From positions 1 through 64,000 of the forward strand of contig JACQQF010000046.1 of assembly GCA_016207095.1 (NCBI GenBank): a DNA stretch of 64,000 nt, given 5' to 3'. The translations under genes were made by a program, and so were the position numbers. Shown here piece by piece: positions 20,928 through 31,215 of this stretch; the stretch's first letter is position 1, and the number at the start of each line of letters is the position of its first letter. The notes below the pieces were generated by a model. That model saw only the letters and a program-made list of their open reading frames with translations. It searched no databases and was not told the origin of the DNA. The DNA comes from Candidatus Methylomirabilota bacterium (lineage in GTDB: Bacteria; Methylomirabilota; Methylomirabilia; Methylomirabilales; Methylomirabilaceae).

Positions 20928-21989
20928 GTGAAGATCGCCGTGGGGATTGGTGAGCCACAAAGGATACTTGTCATCAAACTCCGGTACCTCGGGGATGTGT
21001 TGCTCAGCACGCCCGTCGTGGCTTCGCTCCGGGCGAGATTCCCCAGGGCCTCTCTCTCAATGTTGGTCAACCCGGGCACCGAGGCGATGATCGCAGAAAA
21101 CCCTCACCTTGATGAGGTGCTGGTGGTGGTGCGGAGTCCCTCTCCGCTTCGCCAGCTTCAATTCGCGCTGGGGTTGCGTCGGCGTCGCTTCGATCTCGTG
21201 GTCGATCTCACCGATGCGGACCGGGCGGCGATCCTGAGTCGGTTCACGGGGGCGGCGATCAGGGTCGGCTTCAATCGAGAAGGTCGCTGGCGGGGAGGGC
21301 TGTATACCCACGTGGTGCCGGTGCCGGAGGGCCCCGTTCCGATGGTCCGCCAACACCTGATGGCTCTCGAGAGATTGGGGATCCGAGTGGCTGCGTCACA
21401 CCCGGTGCTCAGGGTTCGACCGCAGGACGAGGTGGCGGCGGGGGCCGCGCTTGCGAAGGCGGGGATCGAGGATGAGGAGCGCTTTGTCGGGGTGCATCCG
21501 GGCGCGCGATGGTGGTTCAAGAGCTGGCCCGCCGAGCGGTTTGCGGGTCTGATCGATCATGTGCAAGGCAAGCTCGGGGTGAAGGTCGTCCTCCTGGGGG
21601 CGGATCAGGATCGGGAGATCGCGGAGGTGATTCTCCGCCGGATCGGGACCGGCGGCCGGTCGCTCGTCGGTCACCTAAGGATGCTTGAGCTGGCTGCGCT
21701 CCTGCGGCGGGCAACGCTGTTTGTCGGAAATGACAACGGCCCGATGCATATCGCGGCCGCCATGGGCACGCCCGTGGTCGGTCTCTTCGGCCCTTCGGAC
21801 CCGAGGGTCTGGGGGCCCGCCGGGCGGGGCCACGCGACGGTCTACAAAGGGATCGATTGCCGGGCCTGTTTCCCGCGTGGGTGCCGGCGGGGGGAGGAAA
21901 ACTGCATGCGGTTGATTGGACTCGAAGAGGTGATTGCGCCGGTTGAGCGGTTGCTCGAGCAGTCGTCGAAAGGGGCCGGCACGCGATGA
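20928..21989 (+). CDS. Glycosyltransferase family 9 (heptosyltransferase II/III-like)
   Basis: A 353-residue second heptosyltransferase: RILVIKLRYLGDVLLSTPVV, HPGARWWFKSWPAERFAGLI, GNDNGPMHIAAAMGTPVVGL, GPSDPRVWGP and a CRACFPRGCRRGEENC cysteine cluster near the end. GTG 20928 with GGGGGAG ahead. Tandem to the previous family-9 gene, suggesting two successive heptose additions. Overlaps kdsD by ATGA. Confidence 0.88.
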   Translation: MKIAVGIGEPQRILVIKLRYLGDVLLSTPVVASLRARFPRASLSMLVNPGTEAMIAENPHLDEVLVVVRSPSPLRQLQFALGLRRRRFDLVVDLTDADRAAILSRFTGAAIRVGFNREGRWRGGLYTHVVPVPEGPVPMVRQHLMALERLGIRVAASHPVLRVRPQDEVAAGAALAKAGIEDEERFVGVHPGARWWFKSWPAERFAGLIDHVQGKLGVKVVLLGADQDREIAEVILRRIGTGGRSLVGHLRMLELAALLRRATLFVGNDNGPMHIAAAMGTPVVGLFGPSDPRVWGPAGRGHATVYKGIDCRACFPRGCRRGEENCMRLIGLEEVIAPVERLLEQSSKGAGTR

Positions 21990-22945
21990 TTACCGATCGA
22001 GGGCGGAGAGTGCTTCGGATCGAGGCCGACGCCATCGTTGCGTTGATCCCGAAAGTCGATGAGCAGTTCGGTCGAGCGGTCGAGATCCTCCGAGACTGCC
22101 GGGGTCGGGTGGTGTTGACTGGCATGGGGAAGTCAGGCTCCATCGCCCAGAAGATCGCCTCCACCATGGCCAGCACCGGAACCCCGGCCTTCTTTCTTCA
22201 CCCGGCTGAGGGGAGTCACGGCGACCTGGGAATGCTCGTTCGTGGCGACGTGGTGATCGCCATCTCTAACAGCGGAGAGACGGGCGAGCTGATCGAGTTG
22301 CTGCCCGCGATCAAGCGGCTGGGGCTGAAGCTGATCGCCCTGGTCGGCGATGTGTCTTCGGCGCTGGCGAGGCAGAGCGACGTGGCGATCGACGTGAGCG
22401 TCGCGGAGGAGGCCTGCTCTATCGTGGATGCCCCGACCGCCAGCACCACCGCGGCGCTCGCGATGGGCGATGCCATCGCCGTGGCGCTCCTCGAGGAGCG
22501 GGGTTTCACCGAGCAGGACTTCGCCCAGCTCCATCCGGCGGGACGCTTGGGTCGGCGACTCCTGTGGCGCGTGTGCGACCTGATGCATATCGGTGAGCAA
22601 CTCCCCGTGGTCTCCCAAGAGGCCCTGATGGGGGAGGCGGTCGCTGAGATCTCTCAAAAAAAATTCGGGATGACGGCAGTCGTGGATGGCGCCGGGAAGC
22701 TGACCGGGATTGTCACCGACGGCGACCTGAGGCGAGCGCTTCAGGGGGGGATCGATCTGCTGCAGCGACGGGTCGAGGAGTGTATGACACCTCACCCCAA
22801 GACGATTACCAGCGACGCCCTCGCTGCCACAGCGTTGGAGGTCATGGAGCGCCACGCGATCACCGCTCTCCTTATCGTGGATGCCGAGGGGCGCCCGGAG
22901 GGGGTTATCCACCTTCACCACCTCCTGAAGGCCGGCGTCGTGTAG
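21986..22945 (+). CDS. kdsD: Arabinose-5-phosphate isomerase (KpsF/GutQ family)
   Basis: Converts ribulose-5-phosphate to arabinose-5-phosphate, the first Kdo precursor. 319 residues: an SIS sugar-isomerase domain (VVLTGMGKSGSIAQKIASTM, FFLHPAEGSHGDLGM, ISNSGETGEL) followed by two CBS domains (residues about 200-319). With KdsA and KdsC it gives three of the Kdo pathway enzymes in this window; KdsB is not seen. Its TAG stop lies inside a sequence nearly identical to the end of the family A repeat (TAGTACCGTTCCAA at 22943). Confidence 0.95.
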   Translation: MITDRGRRVLRIEADAIVALIPKVDEQFGRAVEILRDCRGRVVLTGMGKSGSIAQKIASTMASTGTPAFFLHPAEGSHGDLGMLVRGDVVIAISNSGETGELIELLPAIKRLGLKLIALVGDVSSALARQSDVAIDVSVAEEACSIVDAPTASTTAALAMGDAIAVALLEERGFTEQDFAQLHPAGRLGRRLLWRVCDLMHIGEQLPVVSQEALMGEAVAEISQKKFGMTAVVDGAGKLTGIVTDGDLRRALQGGIDLLQRRVEECMTPHPKTITSDALAATALEVMERHAITALLIVDAEGRPEGVIHLHHLLKAGVV

Positions 22946-22956
22946 TACCGTTCCAA
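22943..22956 (+). repeat. Solo end of the family A MITE-like repeat at the kdsD stop codon
   Basis: TAGTACCGTTCCAA differs at one position from the terminus TAGTGCCGTTCCAA of the complete elements at 30033 and 62039. The TAG is the kdsD stop. No matching right end is visible within 150 bases, so it is probably a decayed copy. Confidence 0.45.
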
Positions 22957-23329
22957 GCCTGAATATGCCCCCTTCGTTTTGCGGCTAACGGCCTCAACCC
23001 CGTGATCCGCGGCGTCGCGGCGGCCTGTGGCGCGCTCGCGGCGCGGCACCCGAGGCTTCCTACCCGCCGACGTCCGGATGGGGGTGCTGATCGCCCGCCT
23101 CCAGGAACCTCGATGATGAACAGGCTGCCTCAACCCTTCGGGGCGGGAAGAAGACATGCGCGTCAACGATCGACGTGCTGCTGAGGTGGCAATTCCTGCC
23201 TCATTCCGCCCAATCCCAGGGGGCGGACCTCTTAGACGCTTTGCGATGGGTCTGGAGCGGGTCGCTCCTGGCAGGAGACATGAGGGGCGGCGAACAGCTC
23301 CGATTTGTAGTCTGTCCCAGGGGATCGGT
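22957..23329. other. Region without recognisable gene
   Basis: Both strands have open but unsupported frames. Codon pattern and position suggest decayed coding DNA continuing the GT87-like remnant to the right, but I could not match any family segment. Confidence 0.4.
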
Positions 23330-23786
23330 CCCGCCGCTGTGGCGTCCTGGGTTGCCCCAGGGGTCCAGGGCTGACGAAACCACCGGGCGGTTATGGCTGG
23401 CAGCAGGAAGCCGCTGCCGAAGACCAGGACTCTCAGAATTACCGATCCGCCCTCCGTCGGAGAAACCATCTCCACCCTGAGCCGCTCCCTCGACATCGGC
23501 AAGCCGAATCGTATGAAGCGATTGAACAGCCCTGCCAATGACTGGTTGAACAGGACATCGCTGAGCCATTGTCCCGGCGTGGAACGGCCAACCTGTCGCA
23601 ACAGTACGCATACCAGTCTGCCAGGTACAGGTGGCCCCGTGTCTGGGGCCACGGCAGATCCGGGAGTAGATTCAGGAAAACGGCCACAACGATGAGCAAA
23701 TAGGCGGCTTGGAGTTTTCCCTCCATAGCAGGTAGGGCACAAACAGCAGGGGAGTGCCCTTCATGGCGGCTGAGGCTCCCAGCCAT
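23330..23786 (-). pseudogene. Frameshifted remnant of a GT87/DUF2029-like membrane glycosyltransferase (middle part)
   Basis: Reading leftward, one frame gives EGKLQAAYLLIVVAVFLNLL and PDLPWPQTRGHLYLADWYAY, and after a shift near 23610 another frame continues LLRQVGRSTPGQWLSDVLFN then QSLAGLFNRFIRFGL and a hydrophobic stretch. The YLADWYxY plus FNQSLAGLxxR pattern is the middle of GT87 (DUF2029) proteins. No intact start or end is present. A likely N-terminal piece of the same kind lies at 25500-25673 on the same strand, with an intact GT22 gene between them. Confidence 0.5.
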
Positions 23787-23826
23787 GCTGCCCCGGCCAG
23801 GTCATGGCCCCGCCACAGTCGTATTC

Positions 23827-23937
23827 GGTACCGGAGAGGAGTGGTGGGTGGCCGGGCTCGCCGGTGCCATCACCGGCGCCGTCTGGAACTACGCTGTATC
23901 GTCGGTTTACACATGGCGAGCGTCTCGGAGGGCGTGA
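23827..23937 (+). pseudogene. C-terminal remnant of a GtrA-like membrane domain
   Basis: An open frame without a start reads GTGEEWWVAGLAGAITGAVW and then NYAVSSVYTWRASRRA before TGA 23937. The last helix with W-N-[YF] followed by SSVYTW is the end of GtrA-type domains, which are often fused to polyprenol-phosphate-mannose synthases. Only about 37 codons remain. Confidence 0.45.
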
Positions 23938-23971
23938 ATATGGAACAGGTCAATTCTGGTTAGATTGATCT

Positions 23972-25486
23972 GTGAGGATATGGCCGTACACAGAACACTG
24001 GAGTCTACTCCGCGTGCCTGATCTCGTCCGATGGGTGCGAAAAGCTTTCGAGCCGGGAGAGATTACGCTCGGCAACTGCTTGCTGTTCGCATTGCTCGCA
24101 CGACTGCCAGCCGTTTTCTTCAGCCGGGGATACCACTTCCTCGATCATCAGTTCCATTACATCGATCCGGCCTACTATATCGCGTTCGACGGCAGCTGGT
24201 ACCTCCCCCAGGAATATGTGTTGGGCTTACGCTCCTGGGTATATCCCGGTATTCTTGCCGGCATGTTCAAGACCATCGCATGGATCGGAATCACGGAGCC
24301 AAACCGTATGATGATCGCCACCCGCTTCGTGCACGGCCTGATATCCCTGCTCCCGGTTGCCGCGCTCTGGATGCTCATCGTTCGCTGGAAGGGCTGGAAC
24401 GGTCAGCGGCCGTTGCTTCTGTTCTTTGCATGCAATGCGTTCGCTGTCTACACGGCCGTCCAACCAACGGGTCTCGCGTTCGCAGCTGGACTGTCGCTTA
24501 CTGCGATTTTCCTCTTCCACGGTCCAGGTCCCCTCTGGCCGCTGCTTTCCGGTCTGCTCCTTGGACTTGCCTTCTCCTGCCGCTTCCAGGACGCGTTCTT
24601 TGGGCCCGTCCTTTTGGTCTTTGGCCTTGTCGAACAGCGATGGCGCGCCTGCGTGTTGTTGTGCCTCGGCGTCGGGATTACCGTAACTGTACAGGGCCTC
24701 GTCGATGTGTTCACGTGGGGTAGTTTTCTGCACAGCCCATTCCGATACGTCGCGTGGAACTTTTTCGAGGGCCACGCGTCCCGCTTCGGTGTTGAGCCGG
24801 TGTGGCTGTACTTGGCTTACGTCTGTGGCGTGCTGATCCTCGTCCCGCCGTTTGTACGTAGTGCGTGGGGTGCACTTGTGAAGGGGGGCCGACGGCTGCC
24901 GGTGGTCCTCGTCGCCTCCGTGTTCTACATCTTCATGCACAGTCTCGTGGGGCGGAAGCAACTCCGTTTCATCTACCCGGCCCTGATTCTCCTTCTCGTC
25001 GTGTATGCGTCCGCTCTTCTGTACCGCGAGCTGTCGGAGTCGCGGTTCCGGACGGCACATCGACGTCTTTTCGTGATTGGGCACCTCATGGCCTTCGTGT
25101 TCGTAAGCGTTTGGTATCCCAACCGGGGCGCGGTAGAAGCTGCGCTTGCACTCGGCCGCCAGGAAGACTTTAAGGACCAGCTTGTCGTAGTCGATGGTGG
25201 GCCGTTCCAAATGGGCGGGCACTATTACTTGAATCGTTCAAAGCTGAAGGTCCAAACGGTCAAGCGGGAAGAACTAGGCAACTGGCTGCGTGAGGAACGC
25301 CCGGCTACGCCGCTCTACCTATTAGTGGTCCGGGAGCCGCTGGAGGAAGGTGCGGTGCACGGGTACCGGCTTGACAAAATCGGGGCATACCACCAGTGGC
25401 CCGATTTCGCGCCCGGCGGGAGCCGCTATGTGTACCGTCTTCGTAACGCAGACACACCGAACACCAGCCTTCGCAACGTGCCGTAG
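23972..25486 (+). CDS. Alg9/PIG-B-like mannosyltransferase, GT22 family
   Basis: A 504-residue membrane protein with about ten hydrophobic segments. FLDHQFHYIDPAYYIAF near residue 57, then LRSWVYPGILAGMFK, and HSLVGRKQLRFIYPALILLL near residue 325 are the GT22 hallmarks (acidic first-loop motif, RSW-YPG, and HK-x-x-RF-x-x-P). These enzymes take mannose from a polyprenol/dolichol phosphate carrier. GTG 23972 has no good ribosome site. It is convergent with a polyprenol-P-mannose synthase that could supply its donor, and is bracketed by gene wreckage, which suggests transfer or insertion. Confidence 0.8.
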   Translation: MRIWPYTEHWSLLRVPDLVRWVRKAFEPGEITLGNCLLFALLARLPAVFFSRGYHFLDHQFHYIDPAYYIAFDGSWYLPQEYVLGLRSWVYPGILAGMFKTIAWIGITEPNRMMIATRFVHGLISLLPVAALWMLIVRWKGWNGQRPLLLFFACNAFAVYTAVQPTGLAFAAGLSLTAIFLFHGPGPLWPLLSGLLLGLAFSCRFQDAFFGPVLLVFGLVEQRWRACVLLCLGVGITVTVQGLVDVFTWGSFLHSPFRYVAWNFFEGHASRFGVEPVWLYLAYVCGVLILVPPFVRSAWGALVKGGRRLPVVLVASVFYIFMHSLVGRKQLRFIYPALILLLVVYASALLYRELSESRFRTAHRRLFVIGHLMAFVFVSVWYPNRGAVEAALALGRQEDFKDQLVVVDGGPFQMGGHYYLNRSKLKVQTVKREELGNWLREERPATPLYLLVVREPLEEGAVHGYRLDKIGAYHQWPDFAPGGSRYVYRLRNADTPNTSLRNVP

Positions 25487-25499
25487 ATCCAGAGGTCCT

Positions 25500-25673
25500 G
25501 GAGGGTCACATGAAATTGTATAGTTATCCCCGAGACGGTGGATCGGCTCGCGGGCCTGCAACTGATGGGCGGCGCGGACGAACACGTTCTGCCAATCGTT
25601 CACCTGTTCCCCACGCAAAAAGACGAAACCGAACATGACAAAGAACAGGATCCCGGAAAGCCTGCGAACATGT
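25500..25673 (-). pseudogene. N-terminal remnant of a GT87/DUF2029-like protein directly after the mannose synthase gene
   Basis: In the same frame as the synthase and immediately after its TAG stop, the minus strand reads KHVRRLSGILFFVMFGFVFL then RGEQVNDWQNVFVRAAHQLQ and AREPIHRLGDNYTI. The DWQNVFVRAAHxLQAxEPI loop is typical of the first periplasmic loop of GT87 proteins. Homology ends near 25500, close to the end of the GT22 gene. Confidence 0.45.
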
Positions 25674-25675
25674 TT

Positions 25676-26386
25676 CTAGATTCCCTGCACCCTAGAAAGG
25701 CGGAGGCGCCAGACGAGAACGGCCGCCTCGACTATCATCCGCTTCGACAGCTTGGAGATGCCTTTCTGGCGGCCATAGAAGGTGATCGGGACCTCGGCGA
25801 GGCGGCCCCCGGAGCGCCAGATGCGATAGGCCACTTCGATCTGGAAGCCGTAGCCGGCCGCCTGGAGTTGGGCAAGGTTGAGGGCCTCGAGCGCCTGCCG
25901 TCGAAAGCAGCGAAAGCCGGTGGTGATGTCCCGGACCGGAAGGCGGGTGACCGCGCGCGCGTAGCCGTTGGACATCCAACTGAGCAGAACGCGGCCGATT
26001 TCCCAATCGATGACCCTGACCCCGCCGATGTAACGGGACCCCAGCACCAGGTCGTGGTCCGACGCCGCCCGAATGAGGGCGGGGATGGCCGCGGGATCAT
26101 GAGAGAGATCGGCATCCATCTGCAGGATCCAGGCGTAGTCACCCTTCAGTGCGGTGCGGAACCCCTCGATGACGGCGCTCCCATAGCCGAGCTTCTGCTC
26201 ACGGCGAATCACCGAGATCTGCGGGTGCGACCGTGTCAGCTCATCGGCCAGCTTCCCCGTGCCGTCGGGCGAGCTGTCATCGACAAACACGACGTCGAGG
26301 GCGAGCGGGAGGGCCAACAGTCGTTCAGTGAGTTCGATCAGGTTGTCGCGTTCGTTATACGTGGGGATGATTACAATCGCTGACAT
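25676..26386 (-). CDS. Polyprenol-phosphate mannose synthase (Dpm1-like, GT2)
   Basis: A 236-residue GT-A enzyme that makes polyprenol-phosphate mannose (or glucose) from the GDP/UDP sugar. IVIIPTYNERDNLIELTERL, VFVDDSSPDGTGKLADEL, WILQMDADLSHDPAAIP (metal site near residue 93), LVLGSRYIGG and FYGRQKGISKLS follow the Dpm1 order exactly. No C-terminal GtrA or membrane domain is attached, though a GtrA-like remnant survives at 23827. Its product is the expected donor for the GT22 protein and the GT87 protein at 11143. Confidence 0.9.
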   Translation of the reverse strand: MSAIVIIPTYNERDNLIELTERLLALPLALDVVFVDDSSPDGTGKLADELTRSHPQISVIRREQKLGYGSAVIEGFRTALKGDYAWILQMDADLSHDPAAIPALIRAASDHDLVLGSRYIGGVRVIDWEIGRVLLSWMSNGYARAVTRLPVRDITTGFRCFRRQALEALNLAQLQAAGYGFQIEVAYRIWRSGGRLAEVPITFYGRQKGISKLSKRMIVEAAVLVWRLRLSRVQGI

Positions 26387-26454
26387 GGGGCCGCCCCTGT
26401 CACGTCCGGCTTTCTGAGAGCAACCGACGGGGGTGTCTCCCTTGAACTGAATGC

Positions 26455-26484
26455 TTGACGTGACCGTGTCTCGGAAACTAAGAT
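26455..26484 (+). promoter_or_regulatory. Candidate sigma-70 promoter upstream of kdsC
   Basis: TTGACG (26455-26460), 18 bases, TAAGAT (26479-26484), about 180 bases before the kdsC start. The 26387-26661 interval shows no other supported feature. Confidence 0.4.
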
Positions 26485-26661
26485 ATGGGACCCTGGCGGT
26501 AATCGAGCCTTGTGGCGCTCAGTGAGGGACGGTGATCGGGTCCCGAGATCAGGTTCGTTGGGCACCATGATGGAAGCGTTCTGGATGGAGCAGAACACGC
26601 GCCCCTCAGGTCCTGACGATGTCAACAGCGTGATAGACGTCGCTGGCAGGTGCAACCGCTG

Positions 26662-27219
26662 ATGCCCATCATAGCCGAACTGACCGAGAAAGCCAAGCAG
26701 ACCAGAATGATAATGATGGATGTGGATGGCGTGCTCACCGACGGGCGCATTCTCTATAGCTCTGACGGCGTGGAGATCGAGGCATTCCACATCAGGGACG
26801 GCGTCGGTCTTCGCGCCGCGCATCGGGCCGGGCTGCTGATAGCCCTTCTGACGGGGCGCGTCTCGTCGGCGGTTGCCCGCCGGGCGAAAGAACTGGGCAT
26901 TTCCGAGATCCACCAGGGGATCCCCGATAAGGTCGAGACCTATGAAAGCCTCCTTCGGCGCTACGGCCTGAGCGATGAGGCGGTTGCCTATGTGGGTGAC
27001 GACTTGAACGACCTTCCCTTGCTCGCTCGCGCCGGGCTCTCGGCGGCGCCGGCAGATGCCGCCGACGAGGTGAAGGCGCGAGTTACCTATGTGACGGCGC
27101 GCGGCGGTGGCCGAGGGGCAGTCCGGGAGGTTATCGAATTGATCCTGAAGGCGCAGGGCAAATGGGAAGAGGTTATCGAGAGCAGAGGTGTGTTGCCGGG
27201 GGACGAGGCTTTTCCTTGA
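26662..27219 (+). CDS. kdsC: 3-deoxy-D-manno-octulosonate 8-phosphate phosphatase
   Basis: HAD-family phosphatase of about 185 residues that removes phosphate from Kdo-8-P, following KdsA. MIMMDVDGVLTDGRILYSSD holds the nucleophile Asp pair, LLTGRVSSAVARRAKELG the KdsC-specific motif, and VGDDLNDLPLLARAG the Mg-binding aspartates. ATG 26662 is preferred over GTG 26650. kdsC lies apart from kdsA/kdsD and next to metK. Confidence 0.95.
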   Translation: MPIIAELTEKAKQTRMIMMDVDGVLTDGRILYSSDGVEIEAFHIRDGVGLRAAHRAGLLIALLTGRVSSAVARRAKELGISEIHQGIPDKVETYESLLRRYGLSDEAVAYVGDDLNDLPLLARAGLSAAPADAADEVKARVTYVTARGGGRGAVREVIELILKAQGKWEEVIESRGVLPGDEAFP

Positions 27220-27243
27220 CAAGCGGGAAGGGTGTGTTACAGT
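27216..27243 (+). promoter_or_regulatory. Candidate sigma-70 promoter for metK
   Basis: TTGACA (27216-27221) overlaps the kdsC stop; 16 bases on lies TACAGT (27238-27243). It would give a leader of about 100 bases that contains the hairpin at 27276-27304. Confidence 0.45.
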
Positions 27244-27261
27244 CGCCGACCTAGACACCTG

Positions 27262-27333
27262 TGTTCGGGTTTCGAGTAGGGGCGACCCGGCGGGTCGCCC
27301 CTACACCTGAAACCCCACACCCGAAACCCGGAG
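27262..27333 (+). repeat. Perfect hairpin flanked by CGGGTTTCG words in the metK leader
   Basis: GTAGGGGCGACCCG (27276-27289) and CGGGTCGCCCCTAC (27291-27304) are perfectly complementary around one base. Outside them, GTTCGGGTTTCGA is mirrored by CACCCGAAACCC. It has no T-run, so it is not an ordinary terminator, and it does not match a SAM riboswitch that I can recognise. Confidence 0.7.
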
Positions 27334-27351
27334 GGGGAGGAGGACGAATCT

Positions 27352-28512
27352 ATGCGGCCCAAACAATATCTGTTTACCTCGGAATCGGTCACGGAGGGTC
27401 ATCCCGATAAGATCGCCGATCAGATTTCCGATGCCGTCCTCGATGCCGTCTTCGCCCAGGACCCGTATGGTCGGGTGGCCTGCGAAACGCTGGTGACGAC
27501 GGGGCTGGCCTTTGTGGCAGGCGAGATCACCACCAAGTGTTATGTTGACATCCCGAAGGTTGTCCGGGAAACGATCCGGGACGTCGGCTACACGAGGGCG
27601 AAATACGGCTTTGATTACGAAACCTGCGCGGTCCTCAACGCGATCCAGGAGCAGTCGGCCGATATCGCGTTGGGCGTCGATATCCAGGGGGCGGGGGATC
27701 AGGGGTTGATGTTCGGCTACGCGACCGACGAGACACCCGAGCTGATGCCGATGCCGATCATGTTGGCCCACAAGTTGACCAGGCGCTTGGCGGAGGCTCG
27801 GCGCAAGGAGATCCTGGATTACCTCCGGCCGGACGGCAAATCGCAGGTGACCATCGAATACGTCGATAGAAAGCCGAGCCGGGTCGATACGGTGGTCATC
27901 GCCGCCCAACACAGCGCCGAGGTTGCGTTGAAGCAGATCCGGGAGGACATCATCGAGAAGGTGATCCTCCCGGTTCTCCCCAAGGATCTGGTGGACCTGG
28001 ACCTGATCAAGTATCATATCAACCCGACCGGCCGCTTTGTCATCGGCGGCCCGCACGGCGACACCGGGCTGACCGGCCGAAAACTGATCGCCGATACCTA
28101 CGGCGGGGTCGGGAGCCATGGCGGCGGCGCCTTTTCCGGCAAGGATCCGACCAAGGTGGACCGGTCCGCGTCGTACACCGCCAGGTACATCGCGAAGAAT
28201 TTCGTGGCAGCCGGGTTGGCCAAGAAGTGCGAGGTCCAATTGGCGTACGCCATCGGCGTCGCTGACCCCGTCTCGGTGTTGGTGGACACCAAGGGGACAG
28301 GTGCCGTTCCGGATGAGGAGTTGATGAAGATGGTTCGACGGTATTTCGAGTTGACCCCGGCGGGGATGATCAAGGCTCTCGATCTTCGGCGACCGATCTA
28401 CAAGCAGACTGCCTGCTATGGCCATTTCGGGCGGACTGAGCCGGAATTCACTTGGGAGCGGACCGACAAGGCCGAGGCGCTCAGGAAGGATGCCGGCAGG
28501 CTGGGGGCATAG
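27352..28512 (+). CDS. metK: S-adenosylmethionine synthetase
   Basis: Makes SAM from methionine and ATP; 386 residues, standard length. [20 protein letters not shown] near the start, [15 protein letters not shown], and the late [18 protein letters not shown] with the catalytic lysines are all present. ATG 27352 follows GGGGGAGGAGG. It precedes ahcY, pairing SAM production with recycling of its product. Confidence 0.97.
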   Translation: MRPKQYLFTSESVTEGHPDKIADQISDAVLDAVFAQDPYGRVACETLVTTGLAFVAGEITTKCYVDIPKVVRETIRDVGYTRAKYGFDYETCAVLNAIQEQSADIALGVDIQGAGDQGLMFGYATDETPELMPMPIMLAHKLTRRLAEARRKEILDYLRPDGKSQVTIEYVDRKPSRVDTVVIAAQHSAEVALKQIREDIIEKVILPVLPKDLVDLDLIKYHINPTGRFVIGGPHGDTGLTGRKLIADTYGGVGSHGGGAFSGKDPTKVDRSASYTARYIAKNFVAAGLAKKCEVQLAYAIGVADPVSVLVDTKGTGAVPDEELMKMVRRYFELTPAGMIKALDLRRPIYKQTACYGHFGRTEPEFTWERTDKAEALRKDAGRLGA

Positions 28513-29951
<1,439 letters not shown>

Positions 29952-29954
29952 CGG

Positions 29955-30032
29955 CGTCCACAGTTGACGGTTCACAGGGCACAGAGTCACCTGGTCTCAG
30001 TCCGTCATCCGTCACTGTGAACCGTGAACGTT
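29955..30032 (+). repeat. Word-repeat hairpin, ACGGTTCACAG type, after ahcY
   Basis: CCACAGTTGACGGTTCACAG on the left is mirrored by CACTGTGAACCGTGAACG on the right (shared core ACGGTTCACAG). It directly abuts the family A element at 30033. Confidence 0.65.
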
Positions 30033-30140
30033 CTAGTGCCGTTCCAACTATTTACGCCTAAGTGGTAAGGCCGGGGAAAGCGATAGTTCTTAGCACAACA
30101 CCTGTCGACAGTTAGCCGCAACAACTTGGAACGGCACTAG
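30033..30140. mobile_element. MITE-like element, family A (CTAGTGCCGTTCCA termini), 108 bp
   Basis: CTAGTGCCGTTCCAACT at the left is mirrored by ACTTGGAACGGCACTAG at the right. The interior is about 60% similar to the 107-bp copy at 62039-62145, sharing CCAACTATTT, GAAAGCGA and TTAGCC-CAACAA blocks. No coding capacity. Its right CTAG supplies the TAG stop codon of lptG (minus strand). Confidence 0.8.
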
Positions 30141-31210
30141 CCCTTGAGCGTCAGGAGGGAGCCGAGGCCGGCGGCGGTAAAGAGGGCATTGGGAAGCCAG
30201 GCGGCGATGAGAGGGTGGAGCACGCCGCCCCGGCCCAGAGAGACGCTGACCGAGAGAAGAATCCAGTAGCAGACACCCACCAAGACGCAAGCGCCCGCCC
30301 ACGCCATCACGCCTCCCTTGCCGGTCCTCAGGGCGAACGCGATCCCGATGATGGCCATGACCAAGCTCACAAATGCCGTGGACCCCTTCACCGCGAGGTC
30401 CACCTTGTACCGGATCGAGTTCACCCCACTCTTGACAAGCCGTTCGATGTACGCGCGTAATTCGGCAGAACTCATCTCCTCCGATTCCCTCACCACCTGG
30501 GCGAGATCCGCCGGTCTTTCTTCCAGCTCCAGCGCGAGGGTCGTGAAGGAGTCAACCCGATAGGTGCCATCGGGCCGCGTCAGCAAGACCTCGCCGTCCT
30601 TGAGCCACCATCGCCCCTCGTGCCACCGCGCCTCCTTTGCATCCACCTGCCGGATCAGTTGAAAATCCGGTGAGAGTTCGAACAGGGTAAATCCCCGAAC
30701 CGTGCCCGATGCCACCTCCATCAACGAGATGTGCAAGAACCGGTTGCCCTTGGCCCGGTACCAGATGTCGTTTTCCTTGGTCCGCTGGAAGGCGGCGACC
30801 TTCTTGACCTTGACACGGTACAGGTTGAGCGCGCGCTCGTTCATCCTCGGGACGATCGATTCACCCATCACCAGGGCCGCCAGGCTCCCTAGGAGGCTGA
30901 GGATCAAGAGCGGCCTGACAATTCGCAAGGAGCTCAAGTATCCCATCTTCATGGCCAGCAGTTCGTTGTGGCGCGCCAAGTTCCCGAGGCTGAGCAGAGC
31001 GGCAAGGAGCACCGAAACAGGCATCACTTGAAACGCGATCCAGGGGAGCCTGTAATAGTAATAGTGAACCACCACCCAGGCAGGTGCGTCGAGGAAACGG
31101 CCCAGGCGATCGAAGAGATCCACGATCACATACAGTGAAAGAAAGACGATCAGCGAGAAGGTGAAGACCTTGAGGAATTCAGAGGAGAGGTAGCGATCCA
31201 GGATTCGCAT
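30137..31210 (-). CDS. lptG: LPS transport permease LptG
   Basis: A 357-residue inner-membrane permease of the LptB2FG complex that extracts LPS for transport to the outer membrane. Three N-terminal helices, a periplasmic beta-jellyroll domain (residues about 130-260) and three C-terminal helices fit the YjgP/YjgQ family. ILDRYLSSEFLKVFTFSLIV and the coupling region LARHNELLAMKMGYLSSLRI are characteristic. It is the second gene of an lptF-lptG pair. Its stop TAG coincides with the end of the MITE-like element at 30033-30140. Confidence 0.93.
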   Translation of the reverse strand: MRILDRYLSSEFLKVFTFSLIVFLSLYVIVDLFDRLGRFLDAPAWVVVHYYYYRLPWIAFQVMPVSVLLAALLSLGNLARHNELLAMKMGYLSSLRIVRPLLILSLLGSLAALVMGESIVPRMNERALNLYRVKVKKVAAFQRTKENDIWYRAKGNRFLHISLMEVASGTVRGFTLFELSPDFQLIRQVDAKEARWHEGRWWLKDGEVLLTRPDGTYRVDSFTTLALELEERPADLAQVVRESEEMSSAELRAYIERLVKSGVNSIRYKVDLAVKGSTAFVSLVMAIIGIAFALRTGKGGVMAWAGACVLVGVCYWILLSVSVSLGRGGVLHPLIAAWLPNALFTAAGLGSLLTLKG

Positions 31211-31215
31211 AGGAT

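Noticed and set aside
22915-23742. 275-residue minus-strand frame as an intact gene
   Set aside because: Only about 60 residues resemble a GT87 protein, and the preceding homologous part is in another frame; it is better described as a remnant.
25538-26383. 281-residue plus-strand frame opposite the mannose synthase
   Set aside because: The minus strand shows the complete Dpm1 motif order; the plus frame has none.
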